Shown: in pieces, positions 17,566 through 26,373 of the stretch | How positions within the stretch are numbered: position 1 is the first letter of the stretch | Layout: every line of letters begins with the position of its first letter | Source: Flavivirga algicola | GTDB taxonomy: Bacteria; Bacteroidota; Bacteroidia; Flavobacteriales; Flavobacteriaceae | Direction: 5' to 3' | Assembly (NCBI RefSeq): GCF_012910715.1 | Contig: NZ_JABBHF010000008.1 | Coordinates: forward strand, 124,001 to 188,000 | Length of the DNA: 64,000 nt | Made by a program: the position numbers and the translations under genes | Notes under the pieces: generated by a model | Databases searched by the model: none | What the model was told of the DNA's origin: nothing | The model's input: the letters and a program-made list of their open reading frames with translations, nothing else

Positions 17566-18695
17566 ATGCTCCCCAATTTAAAGATGTTTTCATTTTGCTT
17601 TTTATTAATAGAGGAAGGCGTTAATTGTAATATCGTATTTCGTAATTTAATTAATAAGGGGCTGGAATAGTGCGCCATTTTACCTATGGTCCAACTGGTT
17701 TTAACAACCTGATGTGCTTTGGGTAATCTTATTCTCTGAAATTCATTAAAAGCCTTATTCATTTCATATTTGCTAAGACACTCAGAAAGGATATAAGCAT
17801 CCTCAATAGCTTGACAGGCACCCTGTCCCATATTTGGAGTTGTAGCATGTGCGGCATCTCCAATTAAGCAAACATTTTTTTTATGCCATACCTTTGTCGG
17901 TTTTAAATCTGAAATTTCAGCTTCATTGATATGCTGTATCGGGGTAGAAAGAATAATATCCTTAATAGTAGGATGGAATTTGTAAAATTCTTTTTTCACA
18001 TTATTAAATACCAATTCATCTTTATTTTTTTTAAAAGATTTTAAGGCGTACCAATATACTTTGTCTTCTGAAATTTGCACAAAACCAAAACGTCCCTTTT
18101 CTCCCCAAGCTTCATTCAGTTCATTTTTAAATTTTGATGGCAAATTATAATCTGAGATACCCCTCCAGCAACTTTGATAGGCATGCCGAATACTATTTTT
18201 AGGAAACAACTGTTGCCTGATAACAGAGTTTATTCCATCTGCCCCAATAAGAGTAGAGGAATTATAATCTTTACCATTTTCAAAACGTAACGTAAATTCA
18301 TTTCCATTTTTAATGACGTTTTTGAGCTTGTGGTTTAGAATGATCTCAGTCGATTTTAACTGGTCAATTAATATTTGTTGTAAAAGCCCCCTGTGGATTG
18401 CAATATTCTTTACTTTATATTTTTGTTCAAAATGGCTTAAATCAACTTTAGATAAAGGTTTAAGATTTGATGTAGTAATATTTAGTGATGAAATTAACTG
18501 TCCATTATTTTTAATGATATCATTTAGACCGAATTTTTTATAAACCTGCATGGCATTGTTAGCCAGAATAATACCAGCTCCAACAGGTTTTATTTCTTCG
18601 GCTTGCTCAAAAATTCTTGTTTTTAAACCTTTTTTTTCAAGCGCTATAGCCGTTGTTAAACCTCCTATGCCTGCTCCTATAATATCAATAACCAT
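17562..18695 (-). CDS. FAD-dependent monooxygenase (PHBH/UbiH-like)
   Basis: 377-residue flavoprotein. The Rossmann motif is MVIDIIGAGIGGLTTAIALE, the mid motif STLIGADGINSVIRQQLF is the DG motif, and VCLIGDAAHATTPNMGQGACQ is the GD motif near residue 280, so all three marks of class A flavin hydroxylases are present. The substrate is not known. It sits between moeA (4-bp gap) and the ModE-like gene (4-bp overlap), so it is co-expressed with Moco genes, an unusual partner with no known step in the pathway. Confidence 0.85.
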   Translation of the reverse strand: MVIDIIGAGIGGLTTAIALEKKGLKTRIFEQAEEIKPVGAGIILANNAMQVYKKFGLNDIIKNNGQLISSLNITTSNLKPLSKVDLSHFEQKYKVKNIAIHRGLLQQILIDQLKSTEIILNHKLKNVIKNGNEFTLRFENGKDYNSSTLIGADGINSVIRQQLFPKNSIRHAYQSCWRGISDYNLPSKFKNELNEAWGEKGRFGFVQISEDKVYWYALKSFKKNKDELVFNNVKKEFYKFHPTIKDIILSTPIQHINEAEISDLKPTKVWHKKNVCLIGDAAHATTPNMGQGACQAIEDAYILSECLSKYEMNKAFNEFQRIRLPKAHQVVKTSWTIGKMAHYSSPLLIKLRNTILQLTPSSINKKQNENIFKLGSI

Positions 18696-18699
18696 CTTT

Positions 18700-19881
18700 T
18701 TAAGTATTAGGTAATAAAATAATTTCGACCAGATCGTTCTTTTCTATTTTTGAAACGTTTTCGGGAACATGCACTAAAGCATTAGATAACGCAAATGTTT
18801 GCAGCATGGATGAATTTTGACCTTCCAAAATTTCAACTTCACCATCATTATATATCGCTTTTAAAAACTGGGGTCTATCACCTCTTTTTTCAAATACAGA
18901 AATAGATTTAGCTTTTATTCTAGGCAATTCAATCGTATCATTATCCATCATTTTCTGCAATGCGATGTACACATAAACATAAAAGCAGGACAATGCGGCG
19001 GCCGGGTTGCCTGGCAATGCAAATATGGCTGTGTCTTCTTTTTTTGCAAAAAATAAAGGCTTTCCAGGCTTTTGCTTGACCTTATAAAAAACTTCCTTTA
19101 CTTGTAGTTCCTTAAGTGCTTTGCCAACAAAATCATAATCACCAACCGAGATACCGCCTGTTGCAATCACCAGATCGTTGTCTTTGATTACTGTTTCTAG
19201 TTTGTTTTTAGTTTGTGCATAATCATCTTCTATTTTGTGAATGGTCACATCGTAAAATTTAAGATTGTACAAAGCGTTTAAAAGCATTTTAGAGTTACTT
19301 TCGTATATCTTTCCATACGGTAACGGCATACCAGCCTCAATAAGCTCATTACCCGTAGTAATCAAGGCTATTGAAGGTTTTTTGTAAATATGTGCTTCCG
19401 TGATGCCTAATGATGTTAAGTAACCTATGGCAGCTGGTGTTAATTTGGTGCCTTTCTTTAAAGCTAATTCACCGATTTTAACCTGTTCCCCCATAGGACG
19501 AATATTATGATCTTTAGGAATATTACTTTCCATAGTTATTTTCGAACCATTCACAACAACTTTTTCTTGCATTATTACTGCATTGGCTGTTTCAGGAACT
19601 GGAGCACCCGTAAATATTCTAATGGCCTCTCCTGGTTTTAAAATAGGTTGATGATTGTCACCTGCTTTGACTTCATCAATTAATGTATATGATAAATCAT
19701 TATGCAAAGACAAAGCATAGCCATCCATAGCCGATTGCCTAAAGGGTGGCATATTTATAGGGGAAATGATGTCCTTAGATAGATAATAGCTGCCGCATCG
19801 TTCTAAAGGTTTCACTGTTTCTCTGAAAAGTGGATCAATATTTTTTTCAACAGCATTTATAGCTTCTTTTATAGATATCAT
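18700..19881 (-). CDS. moeA: Molybdopterin molybdenumtransferase MoeA
   Basis: 393 residues with the full MoeA layout: MPPFRQSAMDGYAL, VKAGDNHQPILKPGEAIRIF with TGAPVPETANAVIMQE, VALITTGNELIE-like IALITTGNELIEAGMPLPYG, YESNSKMLLNAL, ATGGISVGDYDFV, KPGKPLFFA and ALPGNPAAALSCFYVYV. It inserts molybdate into adenylated molybdopterin. First gene of the minus-strand Moco operon, divergent from napD across 201 bp, so cofactor synthesis and the main consumer share a regulatory region. Confidence 0.95.
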   Translation of the reverse strand: MISIKEAINAVEKNIDPLFRETVKPLERCGSYYLSKDIISPINMPPFRQSAMDGYALSLHNDLSYTLIDEVKAGDNHQPILKPGEAIRIFTGAPVPETANAVIMQEKVVVNGSKITMESNIPKDHNIRPMGEQVKIGELALKKGTKLTPAAIGYLTSLGITEAHIYKKPSIALITTGNELIEAGMPLPYGKIYESNSKMLLNALYNLKFYDVTIHKIEDDYAQTKNKLETVIKDNDLVIATGGISVGDYDFVGKALKELQVKEVFYKVKQKPGKPLFFAKKEDTAIFALPGNPAAALSCFYVYVYIALQKMMDNDTIELPRIKAKSISVFEKRGDRPQFLKAIYNDGEVEILEGQNSSMLQTFALSNALVHVPENVSKIEKNDLVEIILLPNT

Positions 19882-20014
19882 GTATTATAATCGTTATGTC
19901 TGTGCAAATATAACGATTCTGGTTTTTATTCAAATATGATTTTTGTTAGTTTTTTAACTGCGAAAACGCAGCTTATTTAGATTAGTTTTAAATTGTGACA
20001 GGCTCTTGTTCATA

Positions 20015-20061
20015 TGACATTTGTCAGTTTTTATCTTTTTTAATTAGGATATTTTTATCCT
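20015..20061. promoter_or_regulatory. Two palindromes in the moeA-napD divergent region
   Basis: TGACA-TT-TGTCA (20015-20026) and AGGATA-TTTT-TATCCT (20046-20061, perfect 6-4-6 palindrome) lie in the 201-bp divergent region. The second ends 22 bp before the napD start. TATCTTTT at 20032-20039 resembles the Bacteroidota -7 consensus TAnnTTTG. The 6-4-6 geometry equals that of the TAAGTA-N4-TACTTA sites further along, but the half-site differs. The binding proteins are unknown. Confidence 0.45.
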
Positions 20062-20082
20062 GTTAAAAAACAAACGTATTTT

Positions 20083-20322
20083 ATGCCTATAAAGAGTTAC
20101 TTAGCGCACCCAGAAACAGGTCAAAAAGAAGTACTTATGAAAGCTTTGTCCAAGATTGACCATTGTGATGTTATTCCTGCTGAAAACAAAGAGTTGCTTA
20201 TTGTAGTGACCGATACAGATAATAAAACTGACGACGAAAAAGTAAAAGAATCTATTGAAGCCATAGAGAGTTTAAAACTATTGGCCATGGTTTCTGGCTT
20301 TAATACACCAAAAAACAAATAA
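20083..20322 (+). CDS. napD: NapD-like chaperone for periplasmic nitrate reductase
   Basis: 79 residues, with the ferredoxin-like beta-alpha-beta layout of NapD: IKSYLAHPETGQKEVLMKAL, CDVIPAENKELLIVVTDTDN and ESIEAIESLKLLAMVSGF. NapD binds the twin-arginine signal of NapA and holds it back until the cofactor is inserted. It is followed by napA after 2 bp, which strongly supports the call. It lies first in the nap operon. Sequence identity in this family is low, so the call rests on fold pattern and position. Confidence 0.8.
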   Translation: MPIKSYLAHPETGQKEVLMKALSKIDHCDVIPAENKELLIVVTDTDNKTDDEKVKESIEAIESLKLLAMVSGFNTPKNK

Positions 20323-20324
20323 AT

Positions 20325-22652
20325 ATGCAAAATTCTTTAACTAGCAGAAGAAATTTTTTAAAAAAAATGGCAGCAGCGGCAGCTATGACGGCAGCAGCGT
20401 CGATGTTTCCAGGGATTATATTTGCTTCAGAACAGGATGCCAATCTACCAAAAGGAGCTAATCTAGATTGGAAAAAAGGACCTTGTCGTTTTTGTGGTGT
20501 AGGATGTGGTATCCTTGTGGGAGTAAATGAAGGCAAAGCAGTAGCTGTAAAGGGAGATCCTAATTCTTCAGTAAACAAAGGTTTGCTTTGTGTAAAAGGG
20601 TATCATCAAATCATGTGTACCCAGGCTAAAGATAGATTGACACATGCTTTGGTGAAAAAAAATGGAAGGTATGTTCAAACACCTATTAATGAAGCCTTAG
20701 ATATTGTTGCCAATAAAATGAAAGAAACCATTGAAAAACATGGTAAAGACTCAGTGGCGATGTATACCTCTGGTCAGTCAACAATTCCTGAAGGTTATGT
20801 CGCTTCTAAATTAATGAAAGGAGCTATTGGAACTAATAATCTAGATTGCAATGCCCGCTTGTGTATGGCCAGTGCAGTAGCAGGGTTTTTAACTACTTTT
20901 GGTGCCGATGAACCTATGGGTTGCTATGAAGATATTGACCATGCAGATTACTTTATTACTTGGGGAAACAATATGGCTGAAATGCACCCTGTATTGTTCT
21001 CAAGAATGTTGGAACAAAAGAATAGAAGAGGAGCTAAAATCATAGATTTCGCTACCAGAACAACACGTTCAAGTACGGCATCCAATAAATCCATTTTATT
21101 TGAGCCTCAAACAGATTTGGCAGTTGCCAATGCTATATGTTATGAGATTATTAAAAATGGTTGGGTAAATAAATCCTTTGTAGAAAATCATGTGAATTTT
21201 AATAAAGGATTAACGAATATGGGGTATGGACTGGAGGATAAATTCAAATTTAAGGACAAACCGACTAAAATTGATTTTAAATCTTATAAAGAATTCTTAG
21301 AAGATTATACACCAGAGAAAGTAGCAAAATACTCTAAAGTATCAGTAAAAGACATCAAGTATTTAGCTGCTATTTATGGAGATCCTAATAAAAAAGTAGT
21401 TTCTTATTGGTGTATGGGAATGAACCAGCATACCCGAGGGACTTGGATGAACAATTTACTTTATAATATTCATTTATTGACTGGTAAGATCTCACAACCA
21501 GGAAACGGGCCATTTTCATTAACAGGTCAACCTTCTGCCTGTGGTACAGCCAGAGAGGTGGGGACTTTTACTCATAAACTACCAAAAGGCGTCGTTATGA
21601 ATGAAAAACACCGTCGTTTGGCTGCTAAAATATGGAAAGTACCTTATGAAAGAATCCCGTCGAAGCCCACATACCATGCTACGGAGATGTTTAGAGCTGT
21701 AGATAGAGGTGATATTAAATTTATTTGGACACAAGTTACAAACCCACTCGTGTCGTTGCCAAAAACGAGCCGCTACCGTCCAGGTATGGAAAAAGAATCT
21801 TGTTTTGTTGTGGTTTCTGATGTATTTCCAACACCAACGTCTGATGTAGCAGATGTTATTTTACCAGCTTCTTGGCATATAGAGAAAAGCGGATTGTATG
21901 GAAACTCAGAGCGTAGAACACAACATTGGGATAAAATGGTGGAAGGGCCAGGAGAGACTACTCCCGATGCTTGGATGACCATTGAAATTGCCAAACGTAT
22001 GGGCTATGGCGATTTATTCCCTTATAGTGAAGAAAATCATGTAGAAGAAATATATAATGAATATAGACAGTTCCATGAAGGAGCAAAACATGGAATGGCA
22101 CCTTTGGAGGTACTTAAAAAAGAATCGGGTGCTATTTGGCCTTATGTAAATGGGAAATCTACGCAATGGCGTTTTAATGCCAAGTATGATCCAGCATGTA
22201 GCAATGGCAAAGACTTCGATTTTTACGGAAAACCAGATGGAAAAGCGGTTATTTGGCAGCGTCCTTACGAGCCAGCACCAGAAATTCCAGACGCAGAGTA
22301 TCCATTTTGGTTAAATACAGGTCGTGTTATAGAACATTGGCATACAGGATCCATGACCCGAAGAATTCCAGTATTACATAAAGCTGTACCAGAAGCTTAT
22401 GTGGAATTTCATCCAGACGATGCTAAGGGTTTAGGAATTCGAAATGGTGAAAAAATAAAAGTGAGCTCGCGAAGAGGATCCTGTGTATTACCAGCTTCGA
22501 TAAATGAAAGAGGTTTACCTACCAGAGGACAGGTCTTTGTGCCTTTCTTTGATGAAAATATGCTAATTAACGATGTTACATTAGATGCTTTTTGTCCGAT
22601 TTCTAAGGAACCGGACTATAAAAAATGTGCTGTTAAAGTTGAAAAAGCATAA
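20325..22652 (+). CDS. napA: Periplasmic nitrate reductase catalytic subunit NapA
   Basis: 775 residues. A twin-arginine signal (SRRNFLKKMAAAAAMTAAAS) directs folded export. The N-terminal 4Fe-4S motif starts at Cys54 (CRFCGVGCG) with a fourth Cys in GLLCVKGYHQ. The molybdenum-ligand Cys180 lies in NARLCMASAV. Bis-MGD-binding segments follow (YWCMGMNQHTRGTW, LTGKISQPGNGPFSLTGQ, and the C-terminal WLNTGRVIEHWHTGSMTRR). It reduces nitrate to nitrite in the periplasm with electrons from NapB. It is somewhat shorter than enterobacterial NapA (about 828) and nearer the Desulfovibrio-type length. Confidence 0.96.
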   Translation: MQNSLTSRRNFLKKMAAAAAMTAAASMFPGIIFASEQDANLPKGANLDWKKGPCRFCGVGCGILVGVNEGKAVAVKGDPNSSVNKGLLCVKGYHQIMCTQAKDRLTHALVKKNGRYVQTPINEALDIVANKMKETIEKHGKDSVAMYTSGQSTIPEGYVASKLMKGAIGTNNLDCNARLCMASAVAGFLTTFGADEPMGCYEDIDHADYFITWGNNMAEMHPVLFSRMLEQKNRRGAKIIDFATRTTRSSTASNKSILFEPQTDLAVANAICYEIIKNGWVNKSFVENHVNFNKGLTNMGYGLEDKFKFKDKPTKIDFKSYKEFLEDYTPEKVAKYSKVSVKDIKYLAAIYGDPNKKVVSYWCMGMNQHTRGTWMNNLLYNIHLLTGKISQPGNGPFSLTGQPSACGTAREVGTFTHKLPKGVVMNEKHRRLAAKIWKVPYERIPSKPTYHATEMFRAVDRGDIKFIWTQVTNPLVSLPKTSRYRPGMEKESCFVVVSDVFPTPTSDVADVILPASWHIEKSGLYGNSERRTQHWDKMVEGPGETTPDAWMTIEIAKRMGYGDLFPYSEENHVEEIYNEYRQFHEGAKHGMAPLEVLKKESGAIWPYVNGKSTQWRFNAKYDPACSNGKDFDFYGKPDGKAVIWQRPYEPAPEIPDAEYPFWLNTGRVIEHWHTGSMTRRIPVLHKAVPEAYVEFHPDDAKGLGIRNGEKIKVSSRRGSCVLPASINERGLPTRGQVFVPFFDENMLINDVTLDAFCPISKEPDYKKCAVKVEKA

Positions 22653-22654
22653 CA

Positions 22655-23347
22655 ATGAGAAAAAGACTAGGTATCATATCGCTATTTGTAATTCTGTTTA
22701 TAGCATTTATAGCTATTTGGAATTACAGCTATCAATTAGGGCTGGAAGAAGCCTATATTCCAATAGAGGCTAGTAGCAATGTTCATGCAATTCCTTCGGA
22801 ATCAGGTGTTTTTAAACGCTCTCAGCATGCCTTGGATTATGAGGGTATGCCCGTTGATGGAAAGCATCAAAGATCATTAACAACATATTATAATAACAGA
22901 GCTTATCACGGAGCGCCTCCCAGTATTCCTCATTCCGTAGATGAACATCAAAACATGGGAGGACAAAGTTGTCTGAAATGTCATGAAAATGGTGGTTTTA
23001 CTGAAAAGTTTCAAGCCTATGCACCTGTAACACCACATCCAGAATTGGTAAACTGTAAGCAATGTCACGTAGAGCAAAACACACAAACTTTGTTTAAAAC
23101 AGGAGATTATGCCAGTGTAGTAGCTCCAGAAACAGGAGTTAATAACGCCTTATTGGGAAGTCCGCCAATGATTCCCCACCAAATTCAATTGCGGGAAAAT
23201 TGTTTATCCTGTCATGCAGGACCTAGTGCACCTAAAGAAATTAGGGTATCGCACCCAGAACGGGTTAACTGTAGGCAATGTCATGTACCTAACAATAAAG
23301 AGATGACAGCGGTAGAAACATTTAAAAGAGCTGGTAATGAAGAATAA
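22655..23347 (+). CDS. napB: Tetrahaem NapB, internally duplicated cytochrome subunit
   Basis: 230 residues with an N-terminal membrane anchor or signal (IISLFVILFIAFIAIWNYSY). NapB normally carries two CxxCH haem sites; this protein has four, at about Cys106, 134, 183 and 206. They fall in two repeats of the NapB unit: PPSIPHSVDEHQNMGGQSCL...HPELVNCKQCHVEQN and PPMIPHQIQLRENCLSCHAG...HPERVNCRQCHVPNN. Both copies keep the PPxIPH, CLxCH and HPExVNCxQCHVxxN landmarks, so the second arose by duplication. It passes electrons to NapA. The gene follows napA by 2 bp. Confidence 0.9.
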   Translation: MRKRLGIISLFVILFIAFIAIWNYSYQLGLEEAYIPIEASSNVHAIPSESGVFKRSQHALDYEGMPVDGKHQRSLTTYYNNRAYHGAPPSIPHSVDEHQNMGGQSCLKCHENGGFTEKFQAYAPVTPHPELVNCKQCHVEQNTQTLFKTGDYASVVAPETGVNNALLGSPPMIPHQIQLRENCLSCHAGPSAPKEIRVSHPERVNCRQCHVPNNKEMTAVETFKRAGNEE

Positions 23348-23966
23348 TATAGATATTATGAGTAAAATAGTTTGTTTTTCTTTTTTCTTACTTGCATTCT
23401 TTTCTTGTAAGCATCATGAAAATGAATACCATAGCATAACCGATAAGATTGAGGCAGAAAGTAAAAACTATCATGGAACCTCTATATCGTCTGAAGCCTA
23501 TATCGGTGATATAAAAACAATTGAAATTACCGAGGGCATGCATACCTTTTTAATTCCCGAGCGAAAAAGTCAAATAAAATCGTATGCCTGTACAGAATGC
23601 CATACGAAACCTCTAACTCAGATGCAGAGTAAAGATCTTAAAAAAGCACATTGGGATATTAAACTAGATCATGCAAATGCCAATACCATGAATTGTGTGA
23701 CTTGTCATAATCCAGATAATACGGATGATTTAAAAAGTTTAACAGGAAAATCTATCGATTTTAATAATAGCCATAATCTGTGTAGCCAATGTCATACCAA
23801 GCAATTTGAAGATTGGAAAGGCGGCGCACATGGTAAACGTATTGGTGGATGGGCACCACCTAGGGCATCTATGACCTGTGTAAACTGCCATAACCCGCAC
23901 AAGCCCCATTTTGAATCCAGGTGGCCAGCACGTTTTAATACCCAAAAGGTAAAAGAAAGAGAATAA
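23337..23966 (+). CDS. Tetrahaem c-type cytochrome lipoprotein of the nap operon
   Basis: 209 residues from the first ATG, which overlaps napB by 11 bp. A second ATG at 23358 (MSKIVCFSFFLLAFFSC) gives a cleaner lipoprotein signal and is equally likely. The lipobox is FFSCKHH. Four haem motifs follow: ACTECH, NCVTCH, LCSQCH and TCVNCH, the last in the segment GGWAPPRASMTCVNCHNPHK. It is not NapB, NapC or NrfB by sequence that I can recall. By position it may connect the NrfC/D-like dehydrogenase to NapB across the periplasm (inference). Confidence 0.8.
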   Translation: MKNNIDIMSKIVCFSFFLLAFFSCKHHENEYHSITDKIEAESKNYHGTSISSEAYIGDIKTIEITEGMHTFLIPERKSQIKSYACTECHTKPLTQMQSKDLKKAHWDIKLDHANANTMNCVTCHNPDNTDDLKSLTGKSIDFNNSHNLCSQCHTKQFEDWKGGAHGKRIGGWAPPRASMTCVNCHNPHKPHFESRWPARFNTQKVKERE

Positions 23967-23998
23967 ACACCATTTAAAGGAATTAATAATATTTAGGT

Positions 23999-25126
23999 AT
24001 GAGTGATAATAACAAAAAATGGTTTTCATTAAATCTTGCTAGAAAGGCTCATAAGTCTACTGGTTCTTGCAATTGTGGAAAGACTTCTGGAGGTTGTGGA
24101 ACTTCGTCAAATTCCCATCATATGACTGATGATGAGTTTGCAGCCGCAGCTATAAACGCATCTATAGGAGAAGAAAGAACTAAAGATGGCTTCGAGCAAG
24201 TTTTTGATGTTAAGATGGACCGACGGACAGCTTTTAAAAAATTAACAGCTAGTTTGTTAATTGGAGCCGGCGCAGTGAGTACTTCTTGTAGTGTGATTAG
24301 TGGTGATGAAAGCAAGGAAAAGGCACAAATAGATTGGGAAGAACAGTTTAAAGGGAACTATAAATTGATGACCGATGAAGAGAAAGAAGCTACAGTAGAT
24401 CGGTTGGTGCGTTCATACCAATTAAGAACGGGAAAAACCATAAGTATGTCCTCTAAAAATGCAGAAGAAGATGTATTGTTTGGTTATGCTTTTAATATAT
24501 CTAAGTGCCAGGGATATATGGATTGTGTCAATGCTTGTGTTGAGGAAAACAATCAAGACAGGGATTCGCAAATGCAATATATAAGAATCCATGAAATGAA
24601 GGATGGTAAAGGTTTTAATTTCAATGAAGCCGATGATAATTACTACCACGAGGTGCCAGCTCAAGGGCATTTTTATATGGGAACACAGTGTTTTCATTGT
24701 GATAACCCGCCTTGTGTCGAAGTGTGTCCTGTACAAGCGACGTGGCGAGAAGATGATGGTTTAGTGGTTGTGGATTACGACTGGTGTGTAGGATGTAGAT
24801 ATTGCATGGCCGCTTGTCCTTATGACGGCAGACGCTTCAACTGGAGTAAGCCAGAAGTGCCAGAGGCAGAGATTAATCATAACCAACACTATTTAGGAAA
24901 CCGCATGCGTAAGAAAGGCGTTATGGAAAAATGTACCTTTTGTGTACAGCGTTCTAGAGCAGGCAAAAACCCAGCATGTGTGGAAGCATGCCCTACAGGA
25001 GCACGTATTTTTGGCAACCTGTTGGACCCAAATAGTACTATTAGATGGGTGTTAGAAAATAAGAAAGTATTTAGATTGAAAGAAGACCTGGGAACAGAAC
25101 CAAAGTTCTGGTATTTTATGGATTAA
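23999..25126 (+). CDS. NrfC/DmsB-like 4Fe-4S ferredoxin subunit with displaced Tat motif
   Basis: 375 residues. The C-terminal half holds four 4Fe-4S clusters: CQGYMDCVNAC, CFHCDNPPCVEVCP, CVGCRYCMAACP and CTFC...CVEACP, as in NrfC/PsrB/ActB-type electron-transfer subunits. Instead of an N-terminal signal there is a 70-residue extension with a Cys-rich patch (SCNCGKTSGGCGTSS). Then comes DRRTAFKKLTASLLIGAGA, a twin-arginine-like motif near residue 75 followed by a hydrophobic stretch and STSCS. This resembles the Tat-variant leaders of Bacteroidota alternative complex III subunits. It would pass electrons from the NrfD-like protein to periplasmic cytochromes. Confidence 0.85.
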   Translation: MSDNNKKWFSLNLARKAHKSTGSCNCGKTSGGCGTSSNSHHMTDDEFAAAAINASIGEERTKDGFEQVFDVKMDRRTAFKKLTASLLIGAGAVSTSCSVISGDESKEKAQIDWEEQFKGNYKLMTDEEKEATVDRLVRSYQLRTGKTISMSSKNAEEDVLFGYAFNISKCQGYMDCVNACVEENNQDRDSQMQYIRIHEMKDGKGFNFNEADDNYYHEVPAQGHFYMGTQCFHCDNPPCVEVCPVQATWREDDGLVVVDYDWCVGCRYCMAACPYDGRRFNWSKPEVPEAEINHNQHYLGNRMRKKGVMEKCTFCVQRSRAGKNPACVEACPTGARIFGNLLDPNSTIRWVLENKKVFRLKEDLGTEPKFWYFMD

Positions 25127-25149
25127 TAACGATGCGTAATTATATTTAA

Positions 25150-26373
25150 ATGAAACGATTAAAAGTTTTTGGAAGTTTAGTTAAGGATAGTTTGGACACA
25201 ATTACACATGGTTCCAAAAAGTACCATATATGGATGGGCTTTTTAACATTTGTTATGTTAGCTGGTATGTATTGCTATTCCATTCAGTTGGAACATGGTC
25301 TAAGTGTTACAGGTATGACAGATAGGGTAAGTTGGGGCTTGTACATCTCTAATTTTACATTTTTAGTAGGAGTAGCCGCAGCAGCCGTTATGTTGGTCAT
25401 GCCTACCTACGTTTTAAAGGATATAGATTTTAAACAAGCTGTACTTATAGGAGAAGGATTGGCAGTGGCTGCACTTATTATGTGCTTGGCTTTTGTAATT
25501 GCAGATATGGGAGGTCCTTCTGTTTTATGGCACATGATTCCTGGAATAGGCGTGTTTAATTTTCCAAACTCCATGCTAACGTGGGATGTATTGGTACTTA
25601 ATGGTTATTTGTTTTTAAATATTACGATCCCTTTTTATATTTTGTTTAGACATTATCAAGGTAAAGAAGCCAAATCCAGTGTATATATTCCAGGGGCTAT
25701 TCTGTCCGTATTTTGGGCTGTGGCTATTCATTTGGTAACAGCGTTTTTGTATCAGGGATTACAAGCACGTCCGTTTTGGAATAACGCATTGTTGGGGCCT
25801 CGTTTTTTAGCATCGGCATTTGCTGCTGGACCCGCATTGATTATTCTTGTTTTAGCTATTATTAGAAATTTTACCGAGTTTAAAATTCAGGATAAGACCA
25901 TTAAAAAGATAGCTATGGTAGTTACGGTGGCTGCTCAAATAAATTTAATTATGCTTATATCTGAATTGTTTAAAGAGTTTTACGCCCCGACACACCACAG
26001 TGAAAGTGCCTATTATCTTTTTTTCGGACTAGATGGTAAAGATGCATTGTTGCCATGGATTTGGACGGCCATTCCTTTGAATGTTTTGGCTACAGTTTTA
26101 TTGACTTTCCATAAACTTAGGAATAATTTTAAAGTCTTGTTCTTCTGTTGTTTTATATTATTTATAGCTATTTGGATTGAAAAAGGGTTTGGACTTATAG
26201 TGCCTGGTTTCATTCCAGGACCCTACGGGAAAATAGCAGAATACACACCCACTGGTATAGAAATAGGTGTAACACTAGGTATATGGGCACTTGGCGCCTT
26301 TGTATTTACAATATTGGCTAAAACTGCTATTGGGATAGAGTTAGGCAAATTAAAATATAAAAAGAAATCGTAA
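25150..26373 (+). CDS. nrfD: NrfD-family quinol dehydrogenase membrane subunit
   Basis: 407 residues, about ten membrane helices, with the NrfD/PsrC pattern TDRVSWGLYISNFTFLVGVA, IGEGLAVAALIMCLAFVIAD, GGPSVLWHMIPG, FPNSMLTWDVLVLNGYL and HLVTAFLYQGLQARPFWNNA. It binds menaquinol and hands electrons to the 4Fe-4S subunit encoded 23 bp upstream. Together they probably take the place of NapC or NapGH as the electron source for nitrate reduction, since none of those is in the operon. The substrate assignment is from operon context. Confidence 0.88.
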   Translation: MKRLKVFGSLVKDSLDTITHGSKKYHIWMGFLTFVMLAGMYCYSIQLEHGLSVTGMTDRVSWGLYISNFTFLVGVAAAAVMLVMPTYVLKDIDFKQAVLIGEGLAVAALIMCLAFVIADMGGPSVLWHMIPGIGVFNFPNSMLTWDVLVLNGYLFLNITIPFYILFRHYQGKEAKSSVYIPGAILSVFWAVAIHLVTAFLYQGLQARPFWNNALLGPRFLASAFAAGPALIILVLAIIRNFTEFKIQDKTIKKIAMVVTVAAQINLIMLISELFKEFYAPTHHSESAYYLFFGLDGKDALLPWIWTAIPLNVLATVLLTFHKLRNNFKVLFFCCFILFIAIWIEKGFGLIVPGFIPGPYGKIAEYTPTGIEIGVTLGIWALGAFVFTILAKTAIGIELGKLKYKKKS

